NCBI RefSeq assembly: GCF_003633895.1
Contig: NZ_RBID01000011.1
Location: forward strand, 186,001 to 250,000
DNA from: Vogesella indigofera
GTDB taxonomy: Bacteria; Pseudomonadota; Gammaproteobacteria; Burkholderiales; Chromobacteriaceae
Length of the DNA stretch: 64,000 nt
Direction of reading: 5' to 3'
A program made the translations under genes and the position numbers. Position 1 is the first letter of the stretch. The number at the start of each line of letters is the position of its first letter. The notes under the pieces are model-generated. The model was not told where the DNA came from. It was given only the letters and a program-made list of their open reading frames with translations, and searched no databases. Shown one piece after another: positions 37,967 to 46,720 of the stretch.

Positions 37967-38551
37967 ATGAAAGTACAGGCGCAACATCTGCGTGCATTGA
38001 CGACCTTGTTTTCCGGTGCCTCGCCGTTGCGCAAGGTTGCGGCCGGCGTGCTGTTGCTGGGTGCGCTGGCCGGCGCGATCTGGCCGAGTACCGCTTCGCG
38101 CGCTGACGCCGGGCAGATCGAGGGCGTGGTGGTGGGGGTGGCCGATGGTGACACCATCACGGTGCTGGACGACAGCCGGCAGCAGCACAAGGTGCGTTTT
38201 GCCTTTATCGACGCGCCGGAGAAGGCGCAACCGTTCGGGACCAAGGCCAAGCAGGTGCTGTCCGACAAGCTGTACCGCCAGCAGGTGCGGGTCGAGGTGC
38301 TGGAGCAGGACCGTTATGGCCGCAACGTTGGCCGCATCTGGCTGGGTGATGAGGATGTCAACCTTGGCCAGTTGCGCGCCGGTTATGCCTGGCACTACCA
38401 GCAGTACGCGCGCAAGGGGCAGTCGGCGCAGGAGTTCCGTCTCTATGAACAAACGCAGCAAGCCGCGCAGCAGCAGCGGCAGGGCTTGTGGTACGACGCC
38501 GCGCCGGTGCCGCCGTGGGATTTCCGGCGTCAGCGCCGCGCTGGGCAGTGA
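37967..38551 (+). CDS. Thermonuclease-family (SNase) nuclease
   Basis: 194 aa. A hydrophobic segment at about 22-40 (VAAGVLLLGALAGAIW) acts as a signal peptide or anchor. The SNase domain follows: DGDTITVLDD, RFAFIDAPEKAQPFG, then EQDRYGRNVGRIW. The catalytic Arg and Asp of staphylococcal nuclease are at the expected places. It should cut DNA or RNA outside the inner membrane with Ca2+. A repeat copy (AACGTTGGCCGCA, 38324) encodes NVGRI of the domain. Confidence 0.88.
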   Translation: MKVQAQHLRALTTLFSGASPLRKVAAGVLLLGALAGAIWPSTASRADAGQIEGVVVGVADGDTITVLDDSRQQHKVRFAFIDAPEKAQPFGTKAKQVLSDKLYRQQVRVEVLEQDRYGRNVGRIWLGDEDVNLGQLRAGYAWHYQQYARKGQSAQEFRLYEQTQQAAQQQRQGLWYDAAPVPPWDFRRQRRAGQ

Positions 38552-38552
38552 T

Positions 38553-39683
38553 CTAGCTGTTTGCCGGCTGCCACAGGTTGGCCGCCTCGTGCACGAGCTG
38601 AGGGGCGCTGAGGCTGTTATTGGCGTGTTCGCGCAGCAGGCTGTAGTCGCCGTGGCGGTGGTGGGCGCGTAGCGCCAGTTGCTCCAGGCAATCCCGCGCA
38701 TGCGGATCGGCGGCGTAAGGCTGCAGTTGTTGCAGCAGGTCGAGGATGGCCTGGCTGAGCGGGATGCGCTTGCCGCTGCGCACATCGTGGATATCGGCAG
38801 ACAGGCCGAAGCGGGCAGCCTGGAAGCGATTGAAACCGTAGACGCAGTACAGCGCGGCACGACCGGGTTGCGGCGGTCGCTCCGTCAGCAGGTAGCGCGC
38901 CAGCGTCTGCACCAGCGCCGCCAGTGCCACGCTGTGCGGGATGTCCAGCGGGGTATCGAAAATGCGGACCTCGACGGTGCCGTACTCCGGCTTGGGGCGG
39001 ATGTCCCAGTACAGGTCTTTCAGGCTGCCGATGATGCCGGCGTGTTCCAGCTCCGCCGCGTGGCCCTGGAACTCCTGCCAGCTGCGCACGAATTGCGGCA
39101 GATGGCCGCTGCTGGGAAAGACGCTGACCACATTGCTGCGTGCCGAGGCAAAGCCGCTGTCTTCGCCTTGTATGTAGGGCGAAGAGGCGGACAGGGCCAG
39201 CAAGTGCGGAATGTAGTAGCTCAGCGCATGGGTCAGCCAGATCGCGGTATCGCCATCCGGGCAGCCGACGTGCACGTGTTGGCCGAAAACGGTGAATTGC
39301 CGTGCCAGATACCCGTAGTGTTCGGCGAAGTGCTGGTAGCGCGGAAAGTCGGAGATCTGGCGCTCGCGCCAGTCCTGGAACGGGTGGGTGCCGCCGCCGC
39401 AGGGGCGGACGCCAAGCGGGGCGGCCGCGGCGCACAATTGCGCGCCCAGTTGCAGCATTTCGGCTTCCAGTGTGGCGCTGCCGTTATGGATGCCACTATT
39501 GAGTTCCAGCATCGAACGGGTGACTTCCTGTTTGAAGTGCCTGGCCGTTGTACTTTGGTGTAGCGTATGTAATATTTCGTCGGCGCGTGGTGCAAGGTCG
39601 AGCGTTTGTTTGTCGACCAGCTGGATTTCCAGCTCCATGCCCAGTGTGGCGGCAGTGCTGGGTTGGTATTCTGTGCTTGGCAT
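38553..39683 (-). CDS. ybdK: YbdK-type carboxylate-amine ligase (GCS2 family)
   Basis: 376 aa from MPSTEYQ, whose ATG follows AAGGAG by 7 bases; an ATG 15 bases further upstream would overlap that site. The GCS2 pattern is clear: TLGMELEIQLVD, ELNSGIHNG, GGGTHPF, QHVHVGCPD and EVRIFDTPLD. The family shows weak glutamate-cysteine ligase activity; the true role is uncertain. It is convergent with the SNase gene one base away and divergent from a MarR gene. Confidence 0.9.
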   Translation of the reverse strand: MPSTEYQPSTAATLGMELEIQLVDKQTLDLAPRADEILHTLHQSTTARHFKQEVTRSMLELNSGIHNGSATLEAEMLQLGAQLCAAAAPLGVRPCGGGTHPFQDWRERQISDFPRYQHFAEHYGYLARQFTVFGQHVHVGCPDGDTAIWLTHALSYYIPHLLALSASSPYIQGEDSGFASARSNVVSVFPSSGHLPQFVRSWQEFQGHAAELEHAGIIGSLKDLYWDIRPKPEYGTVEVRIFDTPLDIPHSVALAALVQTLARYLLTERPPQPGRAALYCVYGFNRFQAARFGLSADIHDVRSGKRIPLSQAILDLLQQLQPYAADPHARDCLEQLALRAHHRHGDYSLLREHANNSLSAPQLVHEAANLWQPANS

Positions 39684-39722
39684 GCGGTTCTCCTTCATCT
39701 ATTTTATTTTGCACAAAAACAA

Positions 39723-40226
39723 ATGTCCTGTTCCAGTGAGCCGCCAGTGGCCGACAAAGTTCCCGTGATGGCGTTGGATGTCCTGCAACGCTTTCGTGTT
39801 GTTTTCCGCTCCGCACAGCAGCACTCCGCCAATATCGAGGCGCAGCTGGGGGTGTCCGGGGCGCAGGCCTGGGTGCTGGCCGAATTGCACGAAGCGGGGC
39901 CGTTGCGTGCCGGGGAGCTGGCCGCACGGCTGGCGATCAAGCCGGCCACACTCAGCAATATGCTGGGCCGGTTGGTTGCCGCCGGGCTGGTGACACGGGT
40001 GCGCAGCGAGCAGGATTTGCGCGTGGTGCAGGTGGCGCTGAGCGAGCAGGGGGCGGAGCTGATCGGCAAGGTGGCGGTGGCGCCGCGCGGCTGGTTGCCG
40101 GAAGCACTGGCGCGGCTCAGTGGCGGCCAGTTGCGGCAGCTGGCCGACGGGCTGGATGACCTGCTGGCGGTGATGGGGGTGTCGGACCGGCAGGCGGCGA
40201 ACAAGCCGTTGCCGTTTACCGAGTAG
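39723..40226 (+). CDS. MarR-family transcriptional regulator
   Basis: 167 aa. A winged helix at about 45-115 (VLAELHEAGPLRAGELAARL; IKPATLSNMLGRLVAAGLV) is typical of MarR repressors. No strong ribosome binding site precedes the chosen ATG; MALDV at 39768 is an alternative. It diverges from ybdK with only 39 bases between, so it may control that gene. The ligand is unknown. Confidence 0.82.
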   Translation: MSCSSEPPVADKVPVMALDVLQRFRVVFRSAQQHSANIEAQLGVSGAQAWVLAELHEAGPLRAGELAARLAIKPATLSNMLGRLVAAGLVTRVRSEQDLRVVQVALSEQGAELIGKVAVAPRGWLPEALARLSGGQLRQLADGLDDLLAVMGVSDRQAANKPLPFTE

Positions 40227-40302
40227 GGCGGGCTGCCCCGTGTCATGTTTGGCGCGGGGTGGCGCCGAATGAGTGATGTCCTGTTGCCGGAAGGCAAAAC
40301 AA

Positions 40303-40334
40303 AAACCCCATTCATGCGTGCATGAATGGGGTTT
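40303..40334 (-). terminator. Terminator of the tRNA operon
   Basis: AAACCCCATTCATGC and its complement form a 15-bp stem with a 2-base loop, followed on the minus strand by TTTTTGTTTT, 8 bases beyond the last tRNA-Asp. Confidence 0.85.
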
Positions 40335-40341
40335 GTCTGGT

Positions 40342-40418
40342 TGGCGGAGCGGACGGGACTCGAACCCGCGACCCCCGGCGTGACAGGCCGGTATTCTAAC
40401 CAACTGAACTACCGCTCC
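40342..40418 (-). tRNA. tRNA-Asp (GTC), copy 3 in transcription order
   Basis: 77 bases including an encoded CCA. Acceptor GGAGCGG pairs with CCGCTCC; the anticodon loop CCTGTCACG gives GTC; the T arm is GGTTCGAGTC. Identical to the other two copies. Confidence 0.95.
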
Positions 40419-40423
40419 AACCT

Positions 40424-40499
40424 TGGTGGGCGTTGACGGAGTCGAACCGCCGACATTCTGCTTGTAAGGCAGACGCTCTACCAACTGAGCTAAACGCCC
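40424..40499 (-). tRNA. tRNA-Val (TAC), copy 3 in transcription order
   Basis: 76 bases with encoded CCA. Acceptor GGGCGTT/AACGCCC, D arm AGCTCAGTTGGTAGAGC, anticodon loop CTTACAA giving TAC. Confidence 0.95.
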
Positions 40500-40529
40500 G
40501 AAACTTGTTTCGGTAAACCTAAATTGTGT

Positions 40530-40606
40530 TGGCGGAGCGGACGGGACTCGAACCCGCGACCCCCGGCGTGACAGGCCGGTATTCTAACCAACTGAACTAC
40601 CGCTCC
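40530..40606 (-). tRNA. tRNA-Asp (GTC), copy 2
   Basis: Identical to the copy at 40342; 77 bases with CCA. Confidence 0.95.
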
Positions 40607-40611
40607 AACCT

Positions 40612-40687
40612 TGGTGGGCGTTGACGGAGTCGAACCGCCGACATTCTGCTTGTAAGGCAGACGCTCTACCAACTGAGCTAAACGCCC
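40612..40687 (-). tRNA. tRNA-Val (TAC), copy 2
   Basis: Identical to the copy at 40424; 76 bases with CCA. Confidence 0.95.
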
Positions 40688-40717
40688 GAAACTTGTTTCG
40701 GTAAACCTAAATTGTGT

Positions 40718-40794
40718 TGGCGGAGCGGACGGGACTCGAACCCGCGACCCCCGGCGTGACAGGCCGGTATTCTAACCAACTGAACTACCGCTCC
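40718..40794 (-). tRNA. tRNA-Asp (GTC), copy 1
   Basis: Identical to the other two; 77 bases with CCA. Confidence 0.95.
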
Positions 40795-40799
40795 AACCT

Positions 40800-40875
40800 T
40801 GGTGGGCGTTGACGGAGTCGAACCGCCGACATTCTGCTTGTAAGGCAGACGCTCTACCAACTGAGCTAAACGCCC
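40800..40875 (-). tRNA. tRNA-Val (TAC), copy 1
   Basis: Identical to the other two; 76 bases with CCA. First gene of the operon, so the promoter should lie in 40876-41090. Confidence 0.95.
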
Positions 40876-41094
40876 GAAATCTTGTCTGCTGTGACGCTGT
40901 ATTTGCTGCGTCGTTCAGCGAGGAGGCGAATTAAAACACAGCTTGGCCGGGGCTGCAATAGGGTGCCTGCAAAATTTGAATGAATAGCCGTTTTTACATA
41001 TCTAAGGACAAGTGCATTTTGTCGGACAGGGTGGTGCTCATCGCTTCGGCCTCATGCTATCATTGCTGGATTACCCCGAATCGGAAATGTATCA

Positions 41095-42060
41095 ATGAAG
41101 CCGACCTTTCTCGATTTTGAGCAGCCGATTGCCGAGCTCGAGAACAAGATAGAAGAACTCCGTTTTGTTCAGGATGACTCCGTGCTGGATATCTCGGAAG
41201 AGATCTCTCGCCTGCAGAAGAAAAGCCAAGAGCTCACCAAGACGCTCTACAGCAAGTTGACACCATCCCAGATCGCCATTGTGGCGCGGCATCCGCAGCG
41301 TCCTTATACGCTGGATTACGTCGACGGTCTGTTTACCGATTTCCAGGAAATGCGCGGCGACCGCTCGTTTGCTGATGATCCTGCCATTGTTGGCGGTCTG
41401 GCCCGTTTCAACGGCCAGCCGGTAATGGTGATCGGTCACCAGAAGGGCCGCGACACCAAGGAAAAGATCGCCCGTAACTTCGGCATGCCGCGTCCGGAAG
41501 GCTATCGCAAGGCGCTGCGCCTGATGCGGACCGCCGAGAAATTCGGTCTGCCGGTGATGACCTTTGTCGACACCCCGGGTGCCTATCCCGGCATCGGTGC
41601 CGAAGAGCGCGGCCAGTCCGAGGCCATCGGCCGCAACCTGTACGAGATGGCGCGCCTGAAGGTGCCGGTCATCGTCACCGTGATCGGTGAGGGCGGTTCC
41701 GGCGGTGCGCTGGCGATTGCGGTTGGCGACTACGTCAACATGCTGCAGTACTCCACCTATTCGGTAATCTCGCCAGAAGGCTGCGCCTCCATCCTGTGGA
41801 AGACCGCAGAGCGTGCCGGCGATGCCGCCGAAGCGCTGGGCATTACCGCACCGCGCCTGAAGTCGCTGGGCCTGATCGACCGCGTGGTGAACGAGCCGCT
41901 GGGCGGCGCCCACCGCGATCATGCCGCGATGATGACGGCACTGAAGCGCGTGCTGCAGGAGCAGTTGAAGGAAGCCGGCTCCCGTGGCCTGGACGAATTG
42001 CTGAAAACCCGCTTTGACAGACTGATGAGCTATGGCCGCTTCAAGGAAGACGCCGCCTGA
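41095..42060 (+). CDS. accA: Acetyl-CoA carboxylase carboxyltransferase subunit alpha
   Basis: 321 aa Acc[18 protein letters not shown] at the start, [20 protein letters not shown] and [11 protein letters not shown] in the carboxyltransferase core. With AccD it moves carboxyl from biotin to acetyl-CoA, the first step of fatty acid synthesis. Length is usual. The 3' end overlaps tilS by 29 bases, an order common in proteobacteria. Confidence 0.97.
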   Translation: MKPTFLDFEQPIAELENKIEELRFVQDDSVLDISEEISRLQKKSQELTKTLYSKLTPSQIAIVARHPQRPYTLDYVDGLFTDFQEMRGDRSFADDPAIVGGLARFNGQPVMVIGHQKGRDTKEKIARNFGMPRPEGYRKALRLMRTAEKFGLPVMTFVDTPGAYPGIGAEERGQSEAIGRNLYEMARLKVPVIVTVIGEGGSGGALAIAVGDYVNMLQYSTYSVISPEGCASILWKTAERAGDAAEALGITAPRLKSLGLIDRVVNEPLGGAHRDHAAMMTALKRVLQEQLKEAGSRGLDELLKTRFDRLMSYGRFKEDAA

Positions 42061-43378
42061 CCTGCTCGACACGCTGATCCAACACTGGCCGGACGCTTTG
42101 TCCGGCCAGTGTCGTTTGGAGCTGGCGTTGTCGGGCGGCATGGATTCGGTGGTACTGCTGGATTTGCTGTGTCGCTGGCGTGACGAGCGCGGCGGGCCGG
42201 CATTTTCGGCACTGCACGTGCATCACGGTCTCAGCGCGCAGGCCGATGACTGGGTGCGCGCGTGCGAGGATTGGTGCCGTGCGCGCCAGGTGCCGCTGCG
42301 TGTGGTGCGAGTGGCGGTGTTGGCCGGTGGCGGCGACAGCCTGGAGGCCGAGGCGCGCAAGGCGCGCTATCAGGCCTTTGCCGAGGGTGGTGCCAAGGTG
42401 ATCGCGCTGGCGCATCACGCCGATGACCAGAGTGAAACGGTGCTGCTGCAGGTGCTGCGTGGCGGCGGCCCGCGGGCGCTGGCGGCGATGCCGCTGCTGC
42501 GCGAGCACCAGGGCCAGCAATTGTGGCGCCCCTTGCTCAAGGTTGGCCGCACCTCGCTGGCGGCCTATGCCGTGGCACGCCAATTACAGTGGGTGGAGGA
42601 CGACAGCAATGCCGATACCGACCACTTCCTGCGCAATTTCCTGCGCCACGAGGTGATGGGCCGGCTGCGGCAGCGCACGCCGGCGCTGGACAAGCAGCTG
42701 GCGCGGCTGGCGCAGCGCATGGCCGATGCCGCCGAGATGGTCGATGCCCTGGCAGCGATGGACCTGGCGCAGGTGCAGCGCGGCCGCGAGCTGGATTTGC
42801 CGGCGCTGCTGGCGCTGTCGGATGCCCGCCAGCGCCACGTGGTGCTGGCGTGGCTGGCGCAGCTGGGGCTGGCGTTGCCGAGTCCGGAGTCGCTGTACAG
42901 CTGGCTGGCGCAGGTTCGCAGCGCCGCGGCCGCCACGCAGCCCTTGCTGGAGTACCAGTCGCTGGTGCTGCTGCGTTACCGGCAGCGGCTGCTGGCCTTG
43001 CCGCGGGTGGCGCCGCAGCCGTGGCCGCTGTGCTGTGCCGTTGGCGAGACGCTGCGCTTGCCGCACGGCGAATTGCAGTGGCGGCGCGTGCAGGGCGGCC
43101 TGCCGGACGACTGGCATGGCCGGCTGCTGGATGTGCTGCCGCGCACTGGCGGCCAGAAATTGCCGCTTAAGGTTGGCCGCAAGCCGGTGAAGACGGTGTT
43201 TCAGGAGGCCGGCGTGCCGCCGCAGCTGCGGCTGGACTGGCCGTTGCTGGAAGACGACGCCGGCGAACTGCTGGCGGTGCCGTCGCTGGGGGTGTCGGTG
43301 CTGCACGCGGCGGCCGGAGAGGGCTGGTGGCCGCAGTGGCTGCCGCTGGCGATCGTCAGCCGGCCGGCGAACGACTGA
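42032..43378 (+). CDS. tilS: tRNA(Ile)-lysidine synthase
   Basis: 448 aa. The PP-loop SGGMDS is at 34-39, with [12 protein letters not shown] and [19 protein letters not shown] following; the C-terminal TilS domain ends about 435. It changes C34 of the CAU-anticodon tRNA-Ile to lysidine. The start overlaps accA. Two copies of the window repeat are in frame: 42539 (KVGRT) and an exact one at 43169 (KVGRK). Confidence 0.95.
   Translation: MAASRKTPPDLLDTLIQHWPDALSGQCRLELALSGGMDSVVLLDLLCRWRDERGGPAFSALHVHHGLSAQADDWVRACEDWCRARQVPLRVVRVAVLAGGGDSLEAEARKARYQAFAEGGAKVIALAHHADDQSETVLLQVLRGGGPRALAAMPLLREHQGQQLWRPLLKVGRTSLAAYAVARQLQWVEDDSNADTDHFLRNFLRHEVMGRLRQRTPALDKQLARLAQRMADAAEMVDALAAMDLAQVQRGRELDLPALLALSDARQRHVVLAWLAQLGLALPSPESLYSWLAQVRSAAAATQPLLEYQSLVLLRYRQRLLALPRVAPQPWPLCCAVGETLRLPHGELQWRRVQGGLPDDWHGRLLDVLPRTGGQKLPLKVGRKPVKTVFQEAGVPPQLRLDWPLLEDDAGELLAVPSLGVSVLHAAAGEGWWPQWLPLAIVSRPAND
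43169..43182 (+). repeat. Window-wide 14-mer inside tilS
   Basis: Exact AAGGTTGGCCGCAA encoding KVGRK near the C-terminus. Confidence 0.9.
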
Positions 43379-43396
43379 GCACCACCGTCACATGAC

Positions 43397-43430
43397 ACAG
43401 CGCCAGCAGCGATGCTGGCGCTGTTGTTTT
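43397..43430. terminator. Bidirectional terminator between tilS and cdd
   Basis: ACAGCGCCAGC, loop AGCGAT, GCTGGCGCTGT, then TGTTTT; 18 bases past tilS and next to the convergent cdd stop. Confidence 0.88.
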
Positions 43431-43431
43431 G

Positions 43432-43845
43432 TCAGCCGGCGTCGCGCAGGTTTTTCGGGCCGAAGGCGCCCGGCAGCAGCTGCGACAGCGTGGTGTCGAT
43501 GATGTCCGGGCCGTTGCAGATGGCGCGTACCGCCATGTCGGGGCCGAACTCGTTCAGCACCTGGCGGCAGGCGCCGCAGGGCGGGGTCGGTACGTCGGTG
43601 GGGGTGTAGATGCACACCGCCAGCACTTCTTCCATGCCATCGGCGCGGGCGCTGAAGATGGCGGTGCGCTCGGCGCAGTTGGTCATGCCGAAGGAGGCGT
43701 TCTCCACATTGCAGCCGCGCACGATCTTGCCGTCGGCGGTCAGAATCGCCGCGCCCACGGCAAAGCGGCTGTACGGCACATAGGCGTGGCGTGCGGCGGC
43801 ACGGGCCTCGCGGGCCAGGGTGTCCCAGTCGATGGCGTTGGTCAT
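43432..43845 (-). CDS. cdd: Cytidine deaminase
   Basis: 137 aa of the short tetrameric type. Zinc ligands are C57, C90 and C93 with the catalytic E59 (NCAERTA; PPCGACRQVL). It deaminates cytidine and deoxycytidine for pyrimidine salvage. Convergent with tilS. Confidence 0.95.
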   Translation of the reverse strand: MTNAIDWDTLAREARAAARHAYVPYSRFAVGAAILTADGKIVRGCNVENASFGMTNCAERTAIFSARADGMEEVLAVCIYTPTDVPTPPCGACRQVLNEFGPDMAVRAICNGPDIIDTTLSQLLPGAFGPKNLRDAG

Positions 43846-43915
43846 TGGGCGTTCCTTTGTTGGCGGGGGAGGTGATCGTCCTCTTGCCGCCAGTACTTGT
43901 CAATGCGCGGCCTTG

Positions 43916-44815
43916 TCAGACTGCGTCCTGGCGCAGCCAACGTTGGCCGCAGGCCGTCAGCGTGTCCGCCAGCTGCCGCGCCAGCACCGATTCCACCCGC
44001 CAGTGATGCCAGTACAGTGCCAGATCGACCGGCTGCGCCGGCAGCAGGTCGACCAGCGCACCGCTGGCCAGCGCCTCGCCCACCATCATTTCCGGTAGCA
44101 GGCTGTAGGCGTGGCCGGCGAGGGTGATGTCGACGAAGGCGTGCGGCGCCGGCAGGGTAAAACTGGGAAATGGCTGCGTGAAGCCGAAATGCTGCGCCAG
44201 ATACTCGCCGTGCAGGTCGTCCTTGCCGCTGAACAGCACCGCCGGCGCCCGCGCCAGCGTGGCGGCGTTGAGGCCGTCGCTGAAATAGCGGGCGCGGTAC
44301 TGCGGCGTGGCCAGGCAGCGGTAGCGCATGGTGCCGAGGTAACGGCATTCGCCGCCCTGGAACGCCTGCGCGCGGGTGCTGACGCAGCCGATGACATGGC
44401 CCTGCTGCATCAGCGTCTGGGTGTGGTCCTGATCGTCGACCACCACGTCCAGCAGCAGCCGCTGCGTGCGCAGCACCGCGTCGATGGCGGGCAGGAACCA
44501 GGTGGCGAGGCTGTCGGCATTGACGCCGACCGCCAGTGTGGTGAACGCCTGCGCGTTGTCGTCCGGGCGCAGCGTCTGCAGCAGCTCGCTTTCCATCAGC
44601 GCCAGCTGGCGGTAGTGCTGCAGCAGCCGTCGCCCGGCGGCGGTCGGCTGTGGCGGCGTTACCCGCAGCAGCACCGGCTGGCCGAGGCTGTCCTCCAGCT
44701 GGCGGATGCGCTGCGACACCGCCGATTGCGTCACGCACAGCTGCTGCGCCGCCTTGTCGAAACCGCCGCAATCGACCACCACGGCCAGGGTGTGCAGTTG
44801 TTTGCTGTCCAGCAT
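43916..44815 (-). CDS. argP: ArgP-family LysR regulator
   Basis: 299 aa. An N-terminal winged helix (LAVVVDCGGFDKAAQQL, CVTQSAVSQRIRQLEDSLG) precedes a type 2 periplasmic-binding-like effector domain. Length and sequence fit ArgP/LysG, which activates a lysine/arginine exporter when those amino acids are abundant. The exporter gene is divergent across 110 bases, as expected. A repeat variant (AACGTTGGCCGCA) lies at 43939 near the 3' end. Confidence 0.92.
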   Translation of the reverse strand: MLDSKQLHTLAVVVDCGGFDKAAQQLCVTQSAVSQRIRQLEDSLGQPVLLRVTPPQPTAAGRRLLQHYRQLALMESELLQTLRPDDNAQAFTTLAVGVNADSLATWFLPAIDAVLRTQRLLLDVVVDDQDHTQTLMQQGHVIGCVSTRAQAFQGGECRYLGTMRYRCLATPQYRARYFSDGLNAATLARAPAVLFSGKDDLHGEYLAQHFGFTQPFPSFTLPAPHAFVDITLAGHAYSLLPEMMVGEALASGALVDLLPAQPVDLALYWHHWRVESVLARQLADTLTACGQRWLRQDAV

Positions 44816-44925
44816 CAGGCTCGCCTTCTTTTATCAGTTTTATTAATGTAACCATAGAAACATTAGTTTTACTGCTTTTTGTGGGCTGCGTATGCTGGTC
44901 GTGACTGAAACGGGAGACTACCAAG

Positions 44926-45543
44926 ATGAGCTTGAATGTGTATTTGTCGGCACTGGCGCTATCGGCCAGCCAGATTGTCGGTATCGGCCCGCAGAATGCG
45001 TTCGTGATCCGGCAGGGCATCGGCCGCCAGCATGTGCTGCCTATCGTGCTGATCTGCATCGTGTGCGACGTGCTGCTGATCGCCGCCGGGGTGCTGGGCA
45101 TGGGGCGGCTGGTGGCGGCGCTGCCGGGCTTTGTCGGGGTGGTGACCTGGGCCGGGGCGGCGTTTCTGCTGTGGCTGTCGTTCAAGGCGTTTCGTGCCGC
45201 GTGGCAACCGGGGCGGCTCGACGCCAGCGGCGGCATCGAGCGCGACCGCAAGAAGGTGATCCGCACCATCCTGCTGGTGACGCTGCTCAATCCCTATGTC
45301 TGGCTTGATACCGTGGTGCTGATCGGCAGCGTGTCGTCGGTGTACGGCACCGACAATGCCGGCGTGTTCCTGCTCGGCTGCATCACCTCGTCGGTGCTGT
45401 GGTTCGTGCTGGTCGGCTTTGGCGCCGGCCGGCTGGCGCCGTGGTTCGAGAAGCCGGCCAGCTGGCGGCTGCTGGACGTGGCGATCGGCTGCATCATGCT
45501 GCTGACCGCCATCATGCTGGTGCGTAATTACGGGCTGGGCTGA
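44926..45543 (+). CDS. argO: LysE/ArgO-type amino acid exporter
   Basis: 205 aa, about five or six membrane helices. GIGPQNAFVIRQGI and TLLNPYVWLDTVVLIGS are the LysE family motifs. It exports arginine and/or lysine and should be activated by the divergent ArgP; the AT-rich gap 44816-44925 is where such a regulator would bind. Confidence 0.92.
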   Translation: MSLNVYLSALALSASQIVGIGPQNAFVIRQGIGRQHVLPIVLICIVCDVLLIAAGVLGMGRLVAALPGFVGVVTWAGAAFLLWLSFKAFRAAWQPGRLDASGGIERDRKKVIRTILLVTLLNPYVWLDTVVLIGSVSSVYGTDNAGVFLLGCITSSVLWFVLVGFGAGRLAPWFEKPASWRLLDVAIGCIMLLTAIMLVRNYGLG

Positions 45544-45584
45544 GACGCGCTTCACGCGCGGCTGCGTTGCGATGGCCGCACCAC

Positions 45585-45605
45585 GCTCGTTGACCCCATA
45601 TCAAC
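45585..45605 (+). repeat. Core of the 25.4-kb MITE-like element
   Basis: GCTCGTTGACCCCATATCAAC differs from 25445-25465 inside the MITE-like element at only two places. The flanks (45544-45681) are palindrome-rich but do not show the same terminal repeats, so this is a partial or diverged relative. Confidence 0.45.
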
Positions 45606-45681
45606 GGCGCGGTTCTGGCCAACGCCGTTGGTCGGGCGTTGGCTCGCCAGCGCGTGACCCGCTTCCGGACGCGGCGGGCAA

Positions 45682-45719
45682 GAAAAACCCTGCCGGGACG
45701 ATGGGGGCATCCGGGCAGG
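45682..45719 (-). terminator. Terminator of the glycine-zipper gene
   Basis: CCCTGCCCGGA pairs with TCCCGGCAGGG with one mismatch, and on the minus strand TTTTTCTT follows. Confidence 0.7.
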
Positions 45720-45750
45720 GGTGCGCTGACACGCGGACGTGTCGCGGCGA

Positions 45751-46125
45751 TCAATCGTCCCTGTCGTGGTGGCCGCGGTGATAACCGTGGTGATGGCCGT
45801 GGTATTTACGGTGATGCTTGAACTTGTGATAGCGGGCCGGGCGGTAGGCACGCTCGTAAACGTAGACCGGCTGGGCGACTGGCCGCACGACGACCCGCTC
45901 CCGTTCCCGGTACCGTTCCGGCCGGGTCAGGATCACGCCGGTGGCTGCACCGATGGCACCGCCGACGACGGCCCCGTCTCGGCCGCCGACCGAATGGCCG
46001 ATGGCGGCACCGGCTGCGCCACCGACGGCGCCACCGATAACATGGTCAAGATCACCGGCATGAGCGGTGGCGGCACCAGTTGCCAGCACGAAGGCCAGAC
46101 CGGTCATGATGAGTGATTTGCGCAT
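45751..46125 (-). CDS. Glycine-zipper protein with His-rich tail
   Basis: 124 aa. A signal peptide ends at about 23 (ATAHA-GD). A glycine-zipper repeat (about 28-66: IGGAVGGAAGAAIGH, VGGAIGAATGVI) resembles the Rick_17kDa/2TM family of envelope proteins. The last ~30 residues are nearly all His, Arg, Lys and Tyr (HKFKHHRKYHGHHHGYHRGH) and could bind metal or anionic surface polymers. No lipobox. Function unknown; likely outer-membrane or periplasmic. Confidence 0.75.
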   Translation of the reverse strand: MRKSLIMTGLAFVLATGAATAHAGDLDHVIGGAVGGAAGAAIGHSVGGRDGAVVGGAIGAATGVILTRPERYRERERVVVRPVAQPVYVYERAYRPARYHKFKHHRKYHGHHHGYHRGHHDRDD

Positions 46126-46360
46126 GGTGGTTCTCCTGTTGCATTACGTGATTGCAGTGTAAGCAGCGGCAGAAATCCGTGGTCGGCGGTTTTGTATCGA
46201 CTATGTGACGCTTTGTGACAGGGCGGCGGTCGCGGGGAATGCCGGCGGCCAAGCCTGTCGCGCAATGGCCGGTCTCCCTGCTCCCGCTCGATGCGGGGCT
46301 CCTGCCTCTGTCGCTCGCCTTGTCACGCTGCACCTCGCCAGAAACCGTCACCAAAAGACG

Positions 46361-46394
46361 TGCGGCCAACCTTCTATGCAAAAGGTTGGCCGCA
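46361..46394. repeat. Inverted pair of the window-wide repeat in a divergent gap
   Basis: TGCGGCCAACCTT (46361-46373) and AAGGTTGGCCGCA (46382-46394), 8 bases apart. It lies in the 595-base gap between two divergently transcribed genes, so it terminates neither. The rest of the gap (46126-46720) is GC-rich with no ORF I trust; the last ~60 bases become AT-rich and carry the promoter side of the Lrp-family gene. Confidence 0.8.
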
Positions 46395-46720
46395 GCCTGC
46401 CGCCGGATTCCGCGCCGGCGGCGTGTACTGTCCCTGGGCATTGCCCTTGGTCGCCGTTGCCAGTTGTCGCCGTCTGACGGAGGGTGTCCGTGTGGTGGCG
46501 CTTGCCGCCGGGTAGGTGGCCTGTCTGCAGTACCGGCAGGGTGGTGTTGCCGGGGTGGCTGGCGGCTTGTGGCGGCCAGGCTGCACTGGGGTGAACCATG
46601 CTCAAACTGTAACCCGCGCGCCGCGGAACAGGCTTTCGAATGCGCCATTACAAAGCGCTATCTTGTGCAGGATATTTTTGCTATTTTCATTTTTCGGAAG
46701 AATGTTTCTCAAGGATGAAA

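Larger units (their letters stand above)
40342..40880 (-). repeat. Triplicated 188-base tRNA-Val/tRNA-Asp unit
   Basis: The unit (tRNA-Asp, short spacer, tRNA-Val, spacer) is repeated with a period of exactly 188 bases: 40342, 40530, 40718. Copies look identical through tRNAs and spacers (GAAACTTGTTTCGGTAAACC); the third diverges right after tRNA-Val, where the operon's promoter side begins. Recent duplication or gene conversion is implied. Confidence 0.93.

Noticed and set aside
40342-40880. CRISPR-like array from evenly spaced repeats
   Set aside because: The repeated unit is two complete tRNA genes with CCA ends; there are no unique spacers.
46215-46718. Plus-strand ORF of 167 codons in the gap before the Lrp-family gene
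   Set aside because: Arg/Cys/Pro-rich translation without motifs or ribosome binding site, overlapping the repeat pair; looks like random open frame in GC-rich DNA.
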